Shown in pieces: positions 8,935 through 18,338 of a stretch of DNA of 64,000 nt; within the stretch, counting starts at the first letter, position 1, and the number at the start of each line of letters is the position of its first letter. Position numbers and translations under genes: made by a program. This stretch comes from Halomontanus rarus. GTDB lineage: Archaea > Halobacteriota > Halobacteria > Halobacteriales > Natrialbaceae. The notes below the pieces were generated by a model. The model was given only the letters and a program-made list of their open reading frames with translations, made no database searches and was not told the origin of the DNA. The DNA is taken from assembly GCF_029338335.1 (NCBI RefSeq), contig NZ_CP119799.1; one strand, given 5' to 3'.

Positions 8935-9711
8935 TCAGTAGTTCGTTCGAATCTGCATGTTCACTTCGATCAGATTTCCTGCACGTTTGAGCGTCGTCGG
9001 GACTTCTTCCCAGAACGTATCGCCATCTAGACGAATCGTCGGCCCGTAGACGGTCAACACACCGACGTTCTCGCCCGTATCTCGGGACGTGATCGTGGTC
9101 GCTACGGATCGCATGCCGACGATGAGTTCTTCGTCTTCGTACGCCACCCCGGACTCCCGAATGGTCGCGAGTTTGTCGAATAGTTCCTCTCGATCGGTGA
9201 TTGTATTCGCGGTCTTCGCCGGAAGCCCCTGCCGATCGAGGACGGTTGCAACGCGGTCGTCAGACATCGACGCGAGAAGCGCCTTTCCCGCTGCGGAGCA
9301 GTGAAATTCCTCGTAGGGATGGCCGAGACGGAGATCCGATCGGATCTCCTGATCGCGCCACGACCGATAGATGTAGACGACCGCGCTCTCCTCGACGGCG
9401 ATCGCGACCCCTTCGTTCGTTCGGTTCACGAGTTCGTCGACGACCGGCTTCGCGGTCGTGTAGAAATCGTTGAGGGATCTCGACGTATCTCCGTATTTCA
9501 GCAGTCGATTACTGGGAAAGTATTCTGTCTCCTCTTTCCGGACGAAACCCGTTCGTCTGAGAGAATCTAGATACCGATGAACACTGCTCGTCGACATGTC
9601 GGTGCGGTTCGCGATCTCCGTCACACCACCTCCTTGCATCTTGCTGAGTTCGTCTAAAATGTCGAAGACAGTGCCCACAGTTCCAATCGGCATTTCGTCT
9701 CGTTCGGACAT
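8935..9711 (-). CDS. IclR-family transcriptional regulator (1)
   Basis: 258 residues: winged helix-turn-helix at about 12-75 (TEIANRTDMSTSSVHRYLDS is the recognition region), then the GAF-like IclR effector domain from about 85 to the end, with the typical CSAAGKALLA segment. Such regulators bind sugar- or acid-derived ligands and repress or activate neighbouring catabolic operons. ATTATAGTA at 9734-9742 is a TATA box about 27 bases before the ATG, giving a leaderless transcript, and a type B palindrome (9746-9760) abuts it, so autoregulation is likely. Neighbours: M81 gene downstream on the same strand, isomerase and ABC importer divergent upstream. Confidence 0.93.
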   Translation of the reverse strand: MSERDEMPIGTVGTVFDILDELSKMQGGGVTEIANRTDMSTSSVHRYLDSLRRTGFVRKEETEYFPSNRLLKYGDTSRSLNDFYTTAKPVVDELVNRTNEGVAIAVEESAVVYIYRSWRDQEIRSDLRLGHPYEEFHCSAAGKALLASMSDDRVATVLDRQGLPAKTANTITDREELFDKLATIRESGVAYEDEELIVGMRSVATTITSRDTGENVGVLTVYGPTIRLDGDTFWEEVPTTLKRAGNLIEVNMQIRTNY

Positions 9712-9733
9712 ATAGTGACGTTCTACGTGAACG

Positions 9734-9742
9734 ATTATAGTA
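9734..9742 (-). promoter_or_regulatory. TATA box of the IclR (1) gene
   Basis: Reads TACTATAAT on the reverse strand, centred about 27 bases before the ATG at 9711, which would put transcription start at or next to the start codon. Confidence 0.6.
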
Positions 9743-9745
9743 CTT

Positions 9746-9760
9746 TCCCACGATGTGGAA
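9746..9760. promoter_or_regulatory. Operator palindrome type B, copy 3, at the IclR (1) promoter
   Basis: TCCCACGATGTGGAA sits directly upstream of the IclR TATA box, in the BRE position. The flanks extend the symmetry: TACTTTCC at 9741-9748 pairs with GGAAAGTA at 9757-9764. Its position favours autoregulation. Confidence 0.65.
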
Positions 9761-9908
9761 AGTATTGTTACCGTGAATGTATCTCGAGTACGATTGGAAA
9801 TCCCAGGCCGTAACCGCGTGAGGCGCGTACTGTCTTTAAGATGGGTGGTGCCGCGTTGTCGTCGTAATTACCGTAACTTCTAAGCTTCCTCGGTAAATTT
9901 TGTGTATC

Positions 9909-10664
9909 ATGACTAAACCAGCCGTTCAGTTCCACGTCTTTCAGGGATCTTTAGATACGCACCCAGAACTGCTTCAGCGTGTCTCCGATATCGGCTTCGA
10001 AGGGGTCGAGTTCGCGTGGCGACTCTTCGATTTCGAGCCCGAACAGGTGGGTCGAGCTATCGATCGAACGGGACTGGACGTCGTCGGTCGCCACGTCTCA
10101 CCGTCCGAACTAGACGAAACCGGCGAGAATCGGGCGTCGGACTACCGCCGACTCACGTGCACTAAACTCACCGTCACTCACTTCGATGGGGAGTGGTTCA
10201 CCGACGAACGATCAATCGACGAGCTCGCAACCTATATCCACGACCACGCCGACCGCCTTGATCGGCACGGTATCGACCTTCAGTATCACAATAACGGCGC
10301 AGACAACGTCCGACTCGAGAGCGGACGCCCGGCACTGGAGGTACTTCTCGAGAAGCTTCGTGACGATATTACGTTCGAACTCGACGTGGGCCACGCGGTA
10401 AACGGCGGGTTCGATCCCATTCAGTTACTGGACCGCTACACGCATCGAATCGACGCAATCCACTTTTGTGACGTCGTTCCCGGTGTCGAACACTCGATTG
10501 CACTCGGCCAAGGGGAAGTGGAGTTGGATCGCGTCCTCGATGCAGCCATTACTCACGACATCGACTGGGTCATTTACGAAGGCCCTCACCACAAGACGAC
10601 GCTGAACGAGGCGTACGAACGAATCCAGTCGACGCTCTCTCGGGAAGAACCGCTCCGCGAATGA
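9909..10664 (+). CDS. Sugar phosphate isomerase/epimerase-like TIM barrel (1)
   Basis: 251 residues from ATG 9909 (a TTG nine bases upstream is in frame but unlikely). Xylose-isomerase-like/AP-endonuclease-2 fold: VSDIGFEGVEFAWRLF near 25-40, LQYHNNG near 120, FELDVGHAVNGG near 155, IHFCDVVPG near 180 and the terminal VIYEG. His, Glu and Asp in these motifs are the expected divalent-metal ligands. Reaction unknown; relatives isomerise or epimerise keto-sugars or inositol derivatives. Paralogue of the genes at 19500 and 29485. Divergent from IclR (1) and upstream of the ABC importer operon. Confidence 0.87.
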   Translation: MTKPAVQFHVFQGSLDTHPELLQRVSDIGFEGVEFAWRLFDFEPEQVGRAIDRTGLDVVGRHVSPSELDETGENRASDYRRLTCTKLTVTHFDGEWFTDERSIDELATYIHDHADRLDRHGIDLQYHNNGADNVRLESGRPALEVLLEKLRDDITFELDVGHAVNGGFDPIQLLDRYTHRIDAIHFCDVVPGVEHSIALGQGEVELDRVLDAAITHDIDWVIYEGPHHKTTLNEAYERIQSTLSREEPLRE

Positions 10665-10964
10665 CTCCTGCTGATCCCTGCGACTCGTTTCAAATTTGGA
10701 ACCGGACGAGTCGTGGGTGGTCAACGGTGAACTCGGGGGTACTTGGAGCGTCCTTTTCACTACCTGACTGCTCTCCAAGGCGTATCCAACACGAGAGGTC
10801 GACGAGACTGTACGAGTAACCGATCTAAACCGGCTTGACACTACCGTATTCTCCCCGAATTGAGGGAGACCACACTTTCCACACACATAAATAACCATCA
10901 TTTATATATGAAACCAATCCATAGTTACATATACGGGTAGTAATAATACCGGCTCGTTGGTAAC
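10665..10964. promoter_or_regulatory. Promoter region of ABC importer operon 1
   Basis: 300 bases without a gene. TTTATATAT at 10901-10909 is a strong TATA-like element about 60 bases before the binding-protein ATG, implying a leader of about 30 bases. A second AT-rich stretch (TTACATATAC, 10925-10934) could act instead, giving a leaderless transcript. Confidence 0.55.
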
Positions 10965-13049
10965 ATGGCAAAACGAGAAGCTCGTGTGTCAATCAGTGAT
11001 ACCGCTGGAATGAGCCGCCGCCGTATCCTTCGAGGAACGTTGGGGACCGCGTTCGCCACCGTCCTCGCGGGGTGTGCAGGCGGCGACGACGATGAGACGG
11101 GGAACGGCAACGGAAATGGCAACGACACCGGTAACGGCAATGGCAACGGCACCGGTAACGGCGATGGCGAAGAGGACGAGATCGATCCCGAAGACCTCGA
11201 GGAGGTCGACGTCACCTATCAGTCGTTCACAGACGTCGATCCGACGAACGAAGACGGGAACTTCTTCGCCGCGGACCACTGGGCGTCGCGACCGCCGAAC
11301 ATCGACCTCGTGAACGATCCGTTCTGGCTCGCCGGTACCGATCAACCGGGAATCTTCGAGGAGTTGGAGAAGGTCGATGACTCAGAGTTCCGGATCCATC
11401 TCGCTGATTCGAGCTGGAGTAACGGTGAACCTGTGACGGGGGAGGACGTCGCGATCTTCCTCAATTTGCACAAGTTGATGTTCGGGTGGGACCCGCAGAC
11501 GATGGAAGAAGAGGGCGAGCCCGGAGCGTGGTTTTACGGGATCGAAGAGTTCGATTGGGACGGTTCGACGATGATCGCGAGAAGTCCTAACGAGTGGTTT
11601 TCGGAGTACTCCGAACTCGAGCTCAGAAACTCCGTCCGATACGGTGATTACAATCTCGAGCACAACCGCTTCCAGCACCGTGATTCGCTGGAGGAGGGGC
11701 TCGAAATTGCGAGTGATGCCGCACCCAACGACGATCCGTATCACGCGGATGCACAGTCAGCGGTCGAGGAATGGTGGTGGGACGTCCACTTGCAAAACCA
11801 GTTCGAGTGGCCCGATGCAATCGTCAGCGGAATATTCCAGATCGTCGAACTCACCGAGGGCGAATGGGTCCTCGAAAAGAATCCACACCACCGCAACGCC
11901 GACAAGGTCAACTTCGAGGAACTCGTCCTCGAGTGGCGCGAGGATGCGGACGCCCAGTGGACCGGATTACAGGCCGGGCACGCCGACGGAGTCGATCAGA
12001 TATCCACCCCCGCACACATCGTCTCCGAGTTTTCCGGAAATTACACCCAATCGTTGACGCCGGGTAACGAGGGTGCGGCGCTGAACTTTAACCACGACAA
12101 CGAGTGGTTGAATCATCAGGAGGTCAGACAGGCCATCGCCGTCGCGCTGGACTTCGACCTCATCGCGCAGACCGATCACGAATTCGCGAGTCAAGCGTTA
12201 CCATATCCGGTACCGGTCTCGATCGATCTCCAGGAGGACCTCGACTTCTCGGGCTTCTTCGATTACGCTAACACCGAAGAGAACATCGAGTGGGCTGAAG
12301 CCCGCCTTCAGGACGCCGGGTTCTATCGTGATGGTATGAACTGGCACACTCCTTCGGACGAACCCCTCCAGTTCGAACTGATAACCGACGACAACACGCC
12401 CGAAATCGAGCTGCAGGTCCTCACGCAACTCGAGGACTTCGGCATTCAGGGTGAGCTGAGTCCGCTCGACGAGGCGACGTACGAGGACCGGATCGGTATT
12501 CCGCCCGAGTACCAGATGTCGATGGCGAGCTGGTCTCAGTACGGGAGAGCGACAGAGAATCCAGCGTACCTCTATCACGATTGGTTGCGCTGGCGTGGCT
12601 ACTACGGTAACGAGACGAATTACTGGACCGAAGACGACATCCAAGAGGCCGTGGACGCCGGTGATCTGGAGTGGGCCACGGCGGAAGAGGGTGAACGAGC
12701 CGAGTATCCGGAGGACTACACGGCTGGCGACGTCGAACGGTTCACCGTGGAAGCGCCACCGGTCGGAGATTTCGAGGGCGACCTTCAAGAGTATCCCATC
12801 GTCTCGATGTATATCGAAGGTGCTGACCGGCTCGACAGTGAGGGACAAGAGGCCGTACTCGAACACCAGCGCGAACTCGCGTGGGTGTACCACTGGGATA
12901 TGCCTCGAATCCCGTTCTTCGAAACCTTCTTCCAAGGGTTCCAGAAGCAGGACGGGTGGGTAATTCCGGACGAGGATGCGGACGCTTGGCGGCTGCAACC
13001 CGCTCAGTTGCTGGCGGATGGACAGATCCAGGCCGACCCGGACGCATAG
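10965..13049 (+). CDS. ABC importer 1 substrate-binding lipoprotein (SBP_bac_5 family)
   Basis: 694 residues. Tat signal SRRRILRG at 17-24, hydrophobic stretch, lipobox LAGC with Cys37, then a low-complexity Gly/Asn/Asp/Thr spacer to about residue 70, as is usual for haloarchaeal lipoproteins tethered outside the membrane. The rest is the family-5 solute-binding fold (SWSNGEPVTGEDVAIFL near 146; EVRQAIAVALDFD near 386). Family members bind di/oligopeptides, nickel chelates or, in many archaea, oligosaccharides. The surroundings (GH18, GH20, isomerases) favour an oligosaccharide or glycopeptide here, but the ligand cannot be read from the sequence. First gene of the operon to 17531. Confidence 0.93.
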   Translation: MAKREARVSISDTAGMSRRRILRGTLGTAFATVLAGCAGGDDDETGNGNGNGNDTGNGNGNGTGNGDGEEDEIDPEDLEEVDVTYQSFTDVDPTNEDGNFFAADHWASRPPNIDLVNDPFWLAGTDQPGIFEELEKVDDSEFRIHLADSSWSNGEPVTGEDVAIFLNLHKLMFGWDPQTMEEEGEPGAWFYGIEEFDWDGSTMIARSPNEWFSEYSELELRNSVRYGDYNLEHNRFQHRDSLEEGLEIASDAAPNDDPYHADAQSAVEEWWWDVHLQNQFEWPDAIVSGIFQIVELTEGEWVLEKNPHHRNADKVNFEELVLEWREDADAQWTGLQAGHADGVDQISTPAHIVSEFSGNYTQSLTPGNEGAALNFNHDNEWLNHQEVRQAIAVALDFDLIAQTDHEFASQALPYPVPVSIDLQEDLDFSGFFDYANTEENIEWAEARLQDAGFYRDGMNWHTPSDEPLQFELITDDNTPEIELQVLTQLEDFGIQGELSPLDEATYEDRIGIPPEYQMSMASWSQYGRATENPAYLYHDWLRWRGYYGNETNYWTEDDIQEAVDAGDLEWATAEEGERAEYPEDYTAGDVERFTVEAPPVGDFEGDLQEYPIVSMYIEGADRLDSEGQEAVLEHQRELAWVYHWDMPRIPFFETFFQGFQKQDGWVIPDEDADAWRLQPAQLLADGQIQADPDA

Positions 13050-13152
13050 TCCTTCGTTCGACTGTCTCCAGTCGATCGTCGGTGTGAGACCGTACTTGAG
13101 TGGACAGGGAAGGGAATCGACACTGCCCTGGCATGGTCTAACTAACCATTAC

Positions 13153-13161
13153 CTTTTTATT
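13153..13161 (+). promoter_or_regulatory. Possible internal promoter before the permease genes
   Basis: CTTTTTATT about 32 bases before the ATG at 13189, in a 139-base gap after the binding-protein gene. It could give separate expression of the membrane and ATPase genes from the more abundant binding protein. Confidence 0.35.
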
Positions 13162-13188
13162 GGACGAGTGGAACATCAGTAGTAGATA

Positions 13189-14214
13189 ATGAGTTATCTC
13201 AGAAACAGGCTTTTACAAGCTTTCATAACAGTGTATGGGATAATAACCATTGGATTCGTATTTATCCGATTGATGCCCGGAGGACCGAGGGAATTTCTTC
13301 GAAATGACATTCGAAACAATCCTGGGAATTACGGATTGAGTGGTCGGCCCAGTGCACAGGAGATCGATCAGATTCTGCAGGAATATCTCTCGGTTCCACC
13401 GGACCAGCCGATATGGATCGACTACATCGAATATATGCAGGAAATCGTCTTCGAATTCCATTTCGGATACTCCTACATCGTTTCGCCCGGTTCGCCGGTC
13501 TTGCCGATGATAGCCGAAGCTGCCCCCTGGACGATCCTCCTGACCTCCGTTTCGATGGTCTACGGATTGTTCGTCGGGATCATTCTCGGAACCGTCATGG
13601 CGTACTACGAGGGTTCCCGATTCGACATCGGGATGACGACTGGAATGATCGCCAACTCCGCCGTCCCCTACTACGTCGCGGCGATCGTGTTGCTGTATTT
13701 CTTCGGCTACCAGCTCCAGTGGTTCCCGACTGGCGGCCGGTTCGACGGCGATACGACGGTCGGGCCGAATCCCGAATTCGTCATGAGTGTCTACTACCAC
13801 GCAGCGCTCCCCTGCCTGTCGATGATCGCAACCGGATTCGGCGGCGGTGCCCTCGGTATGCGCGCCAACGCGATACGCGTACTTGGCTCGGATTACATCC
13901 GCGTCGCCAAACTTCGGGGCCTGTCGAGTTACAAAATCTCGACGCGATACCTCGGTCGGAACGCAATCTTGCCGATGTATACGGGGATCCTGGTCGGGAT
14001 TGGCGGAATTCTGGGTGGGTCGGTGATCCTCGAGACGATCTTCGCCTACCCCGGAATGGGAATGCTGATGTACGACGCGACGCTCGCTAGGGACTTCCCA
14101 CTACTGACTGCATCACTCGTCTTTACGACGGTGCTCTTCGTCATCGGGACGCTACTGGCCGACTTTACGTACGCGTTGATCGACCCGCGAGCAGAACAGT
14201 CGAGCATGGGGTAA
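13189..14214 (+). CDS. ABC importer 1 permease, DppB/OppB type
   Basis: 341 residues with six predicted membrane helices. The N-terminus (YLRNRLLQAFITVYGIITIGFVFIRL, positions 3-28) is the hallmark first helix of DppB-type permeases, followed by LMPGGP. The cytoplasmic EAA loop is recognisable near 231-260 (YIRVAKLRGLSSYKI; RNAILPM). C-terminus ends LIDPRAE. Pairs with the next gene to form the channel of an SBP_bac_5-type importer. The stop is six bases before the next ATG, so the two are co-translated or tightly linked. Confidence 0.94.
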   Translation: MSYLRNRLLQAFITVYGIITIGFVFIRLMPGGPREFLRNDIRNNPGNYGLSGRPSAQEIDQILQEYLSVPPDQPIWIDYIEYMQEIVFEFHFGYSYIVSPGSPVLPMIAEAAPWTILLTSVSMVYGLFVGIILGTVMAYYEGSRFDIGMTTGMIANSAVPYYVAAIVLLYFFGYQLQWFPTGGRFDGDTTVGPNPEFVMSVYYHAALPCLSMIATGFGGGALGMRANAIRVLGSDYIRVAKLRGLSSYKISTRYLGRNAILPMYTGILVGIGGILGGSVILETIFAYPGMGMLMYDATLARDFPLLTASLVFTTVLFVIGTLLADFTYALIDPRAEQSSMG

Positions 14215-14220
14215 CAATCG

Positions 14221-15273
14221 ATGGCAACAGAAGACCAAATTCCGGACGATCCAGGCGATTCGCCCTTCAAATCAACGGCTGACTACGACACGACTCCGGC
14301 CGGTTTGATCCAGGAACTCCTCGATATCTGGGTGATTTCGCCGGCAAAAGTAGTCTGGAGCGACTATCGTGGGCGCATCGGCGTGCTCATCGTCCTGTTT
14401 TACATCCTCATGGGTACCGTCGGGACGGTGGTCGTCCCGCTCCCTCGGATAAATCAGGGTCCACTCCTCCACGGGCCGCTTCAGACGCTCGAACATCCGC
14501 TCGGTACCGACGGTATCGGACAGGACCTGCTCTCGTTGATGGTCCACTCCACGCCGGATATGCTTCGGATGATCCTCGCCGGGGCGGTCTTCGGCGGGGC
14601 AATGGGCGTCGCAATCGGTCTCGTCTCCGGCTATATGGGTGGGACTATAGATAAGGTGCTCATGACGATCACCGATACCGTCGGCTCCATTCCCGGACTC
14701 CCCTTGTTATTGATCCTCGTCGCTCTCATCGAACCCTCTAACCCGTACCTTATCGGGATCATCCTGAACATCCAAGGCTGGGCGGGAAGCGCGCGAGGGA
14801 TCCGCGCCCAGACGCTTCCCCTTCGGAACAAAGAGTACGTTGAGGCGTCGGTGGTGATGGGCCAGTCGACGTCGAACGTCCTCTTCAAGGAGATCCTTCC
14901 CGAGTTACTCCCGATGATCTTCATCGGATTCCTCGGCGGCGCCACGGGGATCATCAACGCGTCCGTCGGACTGTACTTCCTCGGAATTCTACCGTTTACG
15001 AATATGAACTGGGGCGTCGTGTTGAACCACGCGTACGAGGAATCGGGAGCGCTGTACTCGATGGATGCCGCCCACTGGTTGCTCGTTCCGTTGATCACGA
15101 TCACCATGCTCAACTTTGGATTCGTGATGCTCTCTCAGGCGTTCGACCAAGTGTTCAACCCGCGCGTGCGAGCCAGACACGAGCGACGCAAACGGGACGA
15201 TGAAGACGGACAGTTCCCGAACGAAGACGACGACTCACCGACCGACGTCAGTAGCCAGATGGGTGGCCTGTAG
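14221..15273 (+). CDS. ABC importer 1 permease, DppC/OppC type
   Basis: 350 residues. Acidic N-terminal tail of about 40 residues, first helix near 57-80 (IGVLIVLFYILMGTVGTVV), then HPLGTDGIGQDLLSLMV near 92-108, characteristic of DppC proteins, and further helices with the EAA-type loop (EYVEASVVMGQSTSNVLFKEILPE). Ends in a charged cytoplasmic tail after FNPRVRARHERR. Partner of the DppB-type permease. Confidence 0.94.
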   Translation: MATEDQIPDDPGDSPFKSTADYDTTPAGLIQELLDIWVISPAKVVWSDYRGRIGVLIVLFYILMGTVGTVVVPLPRINQGPLLHGPLQTLEHPLGTDGIGQDLLSLMVHSTPDMLRMILAGAVFGGAMGVAIGLVSGYMGGTIDKVLMTITDTVGSIPGLPLLLILVALIEPSNPYLIGIILNIQGWAGSARGIRAQTLPLRNKEYVEASVVMGQSTSNVLFKEILPELLPMIFIGFLGGATGIINASVGLYFLGILPFTNMNWGVVLNHAYEESGALYSMDAAHWLLVPLITITMLNFGFVMLSQAFDQVFNPRVRARHERRKRDDEDGQFPNEDDDSPTDVSSQMGGL

Positions 15274-15285
15274 TAACCGATTACA

Positions 15286-16356
15286 ATGTACGAAACAGCT
15301 CAACCAACGTTAGACGACCCGGAACAGGACCGAGACGCCGTGCTCACTGTCAAGAACGCCAGTGCGACGTTTAACATGGACAGAGGACAGGCCCGCGTTC
15401 TCAACGACGTCCACATGGACGTCTACCGCGGCGAAGTACTCGGCGTCGTCGGAGAGAGCGGCTGCGGGAAGTCGATGTTCGCCTCCGCGTTGCTCAGCTC
15501 CGTCGAAGATCCGGGTCTCCTTCACGGCGAAGTCACCTACCACCCACCCGAAGGCGACTCGATCGATCTCACCGAGTTGAACGAAGGGGACCTCAACCGG
15601 ATTCGCTGGGAGGAGATCGCGATGGTCTTTCAGGGCGCGATGAGTTCGTTCAACCCAACGATCTCGATTCGGTCCCACTTCCTCGAGACGCTCGAATCTC
15701 ACAACGCGGACAAGGAAGCCGGAATGTCACGGGCCAAAGAAATTCTCCGGGATCTCAACCTGGATCCCGAACGCATTCTGGACACCAACACCTACCAGCA
15801 CGAACTCAGCGGCGGTCAGCGTCAGCGCGCGCTTCTCGCGTTGAGTTTAATTCTCGATCCGGAGGTCCTGGTTCTCGACGAACCAACGGCGTCGTTGGAC
15901 CTCCTGATGCAGCGATCGATCCTTCGACTGCTGTACGAAATCAAAGACGAGTACGATCTGACGCTCGTCCTCATCACGCACGACCTGCCGGTTGTTTCCG
16001 GATTCGCCGACCGTCTCGGCGTCATGTACGGCTTCGACTTCGTCGAAGTCGGCTCGACCAAGGACGTCATGTACGACGCTTCCCACCCCTACACGCGCTC
16101 GCTCCTTCGCGCGACGCCGAATCTCGACGTCCCGCTGGACGATATCGTGACCGTCGAGGGGTCGAGTCCCGATCCGGTGAACATCCCGTCCGGGTGCTCG
16201 TACCATCCACGGTGCCCGATCGCCGACGATCGGTGCGAGATTGAAACACCCGAAATGACGGGATTAGACGCCGACGACCACTCCGCGGCGTGTTTCTACA
16301 CCGATCGTTCGAAGACGCAAATTCCGAGTTCGCTCTCTCGAGGTGATTCCGAATGA
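15286..16356 (+). CDS. ABC importer 1 ATPase, DppD type
   Basis: 356 residues. Walker A GESGCGKS at 56-63, Q-loop VFQGAMSSFNP, signature ELSGGQRQR, Walker B VLVLDEPTA, then the oligopeptide-importer C-terminal region with the Cys-containing CSYHPRCPIADDRC. That last motif is specific for Opp/Dpp-type ATPases. Powers import together with the next gene; cytoplasmic face of the membrane. Start 12 bases after the permease stop. Confidence 0.95.
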   Translation: MYETAQPTLDDPEQDRDAVLTVKNASATFNMDRGQARVLNDVHMDVYRGEVLGVVGESGCGKSMFASALLSSVEDPGLLHGEVTYHPPEGDSIDLTELNEGDLNRIRWEEIAMVFQGAMSSFNPTISIRSHFLETLESHNADKEAGMSRAKEILRDLNLDPERILDTNTYQHELSGGQRQRALLALSLILDPEVLVLDEPTASLDLLMQRSILRLLYEIKDEYDLTLVLITHDLPVVSGFADRLGVMYGFDFVEVGSTKDVMYDASHPYTRSLLRATPNLDVPLDDIVTVEGSSPDPVNIPSGCSYHPRCPIADDRCEIETPEMTGLDADDHSAACFYTDRSKTQIPSSLSRGDSE

Positions 16357-17531
16357 GTACGAATGCAGACGATGACCAGAACGCAGACGACACCCACGAC
16401 ACCCGCGACAGCGACGAACCGTTGCTCGAACTCGAAGACGTTTCGGTCGAGTTCAAAGACCCGACGCTCGTCGAACAGGCGTTCCCCCAGTCACTGCTCG
16501 ACCGGTTCGATCTGTACGAAGAACCGGTTCAGGCGCTCGACGACGTGTCGCTGGAAATCGGCGAGGAGGACGTCGTCGTCCTCGTCGGCGAGAGCGGCAG
16601 CGGAAAGAGTACGCTCGGCCGGACGGCGATCGGCATCGAAGAGCCGACGGCGGGGACCGTCCGATACGAGGGCTACGACCTGCAGGAACTCCAGCGCGAG
16701 GAGCACGCGGACGAAATCCTCTCTCAGGATGCGAGGCGCGCCCTCCAGATCGTCCACCAGGACCCGAGCGCGGCCCTAAACCCGTACCGGACCGTCAGGT
16801 CGACGCTCTCACAACCGCTGAAACTCTGGTATCCGGAACTGGACGTGGGCGATCGGCGAGAGCGTATCCGGCGAATGCTCGAGAAGACGGGGATCACGCC
16901 CGCAGAGGAGTACATGGAGCGGTATCCGTATCAGCTCAGCGGCGGGGAGAAACAACGCATCGCGATCATCCGGTCGGTGCTCGTCGAACCGGATCTCATC
17001 CTCGCCGACGAGGTCGTGAGCGCGCTCGACGTCTCGTTGCGCGTCGACGTCATGGATCTGCTCTTGGAACTTCGGGAGATGTTCGGGACGGCGTTCCTGT
17101 TCGTCTCACACAACCTCACGAACGCGCGGTACTTCGCCGGCAAAGCCGACGGTCGAATCGCCGTGATGTACTTCGGAAAGATCGTCGAGATGGGGCCCGC
17201 CGAGGAGGTACTCCAGAACCCGAAACACCCGTACACGGAGACGCTCAAGTGGGCGTCGCTGCCGCTCGATCCCAACGAGTGTGAGGAGACCATTCGCGAC
17301 GAGTCGCCGATGATGTCCAAGGAACAACCGGATCCGTCGGACCTCCCAGAGGGATGTCGGTTCCAGGCGAGCTGTCCGAAGGCTCGAGGGGTTTGCCAGC
17401 GCAGCGATCCCGAACTCGTTTCCGAGGACGGTTCCGACGACCACACCGCCGCGTGTTTCAGAGAGCTGCCCGACCACGAGTACTGGTCCGACGAACCGAT
17501 TCACGAGGCGGAACCAGATATCCTCCAGTGA
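16353..17531 (+). CDS. ABC importer 1 ATPase, DppF type
   Basis: 392 residues. Overlaps the previous gene by four bases (ATGA), with Shine-Dalgarno-like GAGGTGAT at 16340-16347 fixing the start. Walker A GESGSGKST, signature QLSGGEKQR, Walker B LILADEVVSALD, C-terminal motif CRFQASCPKARGVC. The LADE in place of LDEP is usual for DppF/OppF. Last ATPase of the operon. Confidence 0.95.
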   Translation: MSTNADDDQNADDTHDTRDSDEPLLELEDVSVEFKDPTLVEQAFPQSLLDRFDLYEEPVQALDDVSLEIGEEDVVVLVGESGSGKSTLGRTAIGIEEPTAGTVRYEGYDLQELQREEHADEILSQDARRALQIVHQDPSAALNPYRTVRSTLSQPLKLWYPELDVGDRRERIRRMLEKTGITPAEEYMERYPYQLSGGEKQRIAIIRSVLVEPDLILADEVVSALDVSLRVDVMDLLLELREMFGTAFLFVSHNLTNARYFAGKADGRIAVMYFGKIVEMGPAEEVLQNPKHPYTETLKWASLPLDPNECEETIRDESPMMSKEQPDPSDLPEGCRFQASCPKARGVCQRSDPELVSEDGSDDHTAACFRELPDHEYWSDEPIHEAEPDILQ

Positions 17532-17586
17532 ACGACGAGCGGACGATACACCTAATACCACAGACCACTGATACAAATCCACACCT

Positions 17587-17853
17587 ATGCTCGAACACAC
17601 CAGAAACGCCATCGCGAATCGATTCGACCATCCGCTACTCGTCTTCATGTACATCATTTCGGCGCTGTTCGGCCTCTCCGCCGGCATCGTCCAGGCGTTG
17701 ATCACGCTCGGCGTGACCGACTGGGCGATGGGTGCAGCGTTCCTCGTCGTTTACATGGTTTTCTTTGCCGCGATCGGTACGACTGGATACACCGTGTTGT
17801 TGCTCTCGAAGGGGCTTTCCGTTGCCCTCGACAGCGTCGGCCCGACGAATTAG
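17587..17853 (+). CDS. Small two-helix membrane protein, type X (importer-linked)
   Basis: 88 residues with two membrane helices (about 18-42 and 48-75). Not a recognised family. It starts 55 bases after the importer ATPase on the same strand. The second helix contains MGAAFLVVYMV, which aligns with MAAGFLGMYAMV of the 75-residue protein at 51028-51255 placed right after the second importer operon, and both have an LSK shortly after. This suggests a common small protein associated with these importers. Function unknown. Confidence 0.65.
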   Translation: MLEHTRNAIANRFDHPLLVFMYIISALFGLSAGIVQALITLGVTDWAMGAAFLVVYMVFFAAIGTTGYTVLLLSKGLSVALDSVGPTN

Positions 17854-17918
17854 CGGCGAGCGTCAGCGCAGCGAATCTTCCGCTCCTCGTGGCTCCCCCG
17901 AATCGGTTGGCGACGGAT

Positions 17919-18122
17919 TCACTCGAACACTCTACGAATCGGATTCCAGTCGAAGTGAAGGAACGAGCCGAGGACGAGCATCGCGACCACCAGGTGAACC
18001 GCCGCGATTTGAATGGCGACGTACGTCGGCGATCCGGACTCGGTGTACGGCACCGACGCGACGAGGGCGACCATCATCAACAGGCACGCGATCAGCATTC
18101 CTTTGTAGAAGCCTCGGTTCAT
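17919..18122 (-). CDS. Small two-helix membrane protein, type Y (importer-linked)
   Basis: 67 residues, two membrane helices (about 7-25 and 33-55) separated by an ESGSPTY turn. The 97-residue protein at 52335-52628 carries EPGTPTY in the same place between two helices, so the two look homologous. Converges with the type X gene. No known function; acidic and short, plausibly a membrane accessory subunit. Confidence 0.6.
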   Translation of the reverse strand: MNRGFYKGMLIACLLMMVALVASVPYTESGSPTYVAIQIAAVHLVVAMLVLGSFLHFDWNPIRRVFE

Positions 18123-18338
18123 AGGTGACGTTCACGGTGTAATCACATAAATTGTGACGTGACTATCGCTACTTCCGGTGGGGTAACACGGACTCGTCTC
18201 GACCCGACTCGAGGTGCCGTCCGTGTAATGGCGATTCCTGCGGACGATCCACAACACGGATCTCGCAGGACTGCTGACGCAGTTCGCGACCGCGTGTGAA
18301 AAGTGAGTGGTCCCGCCTTCGACCCGATACCGTTACTG

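Noticed and set aside
11092..11170. Short tandem repeat of Gly/Asn/Thr codons in the binding protein
   Set aside because: Ordinary low-complexity spacer after a haloarchaeal lipobox, not a CRISPR or regulatory repeat.
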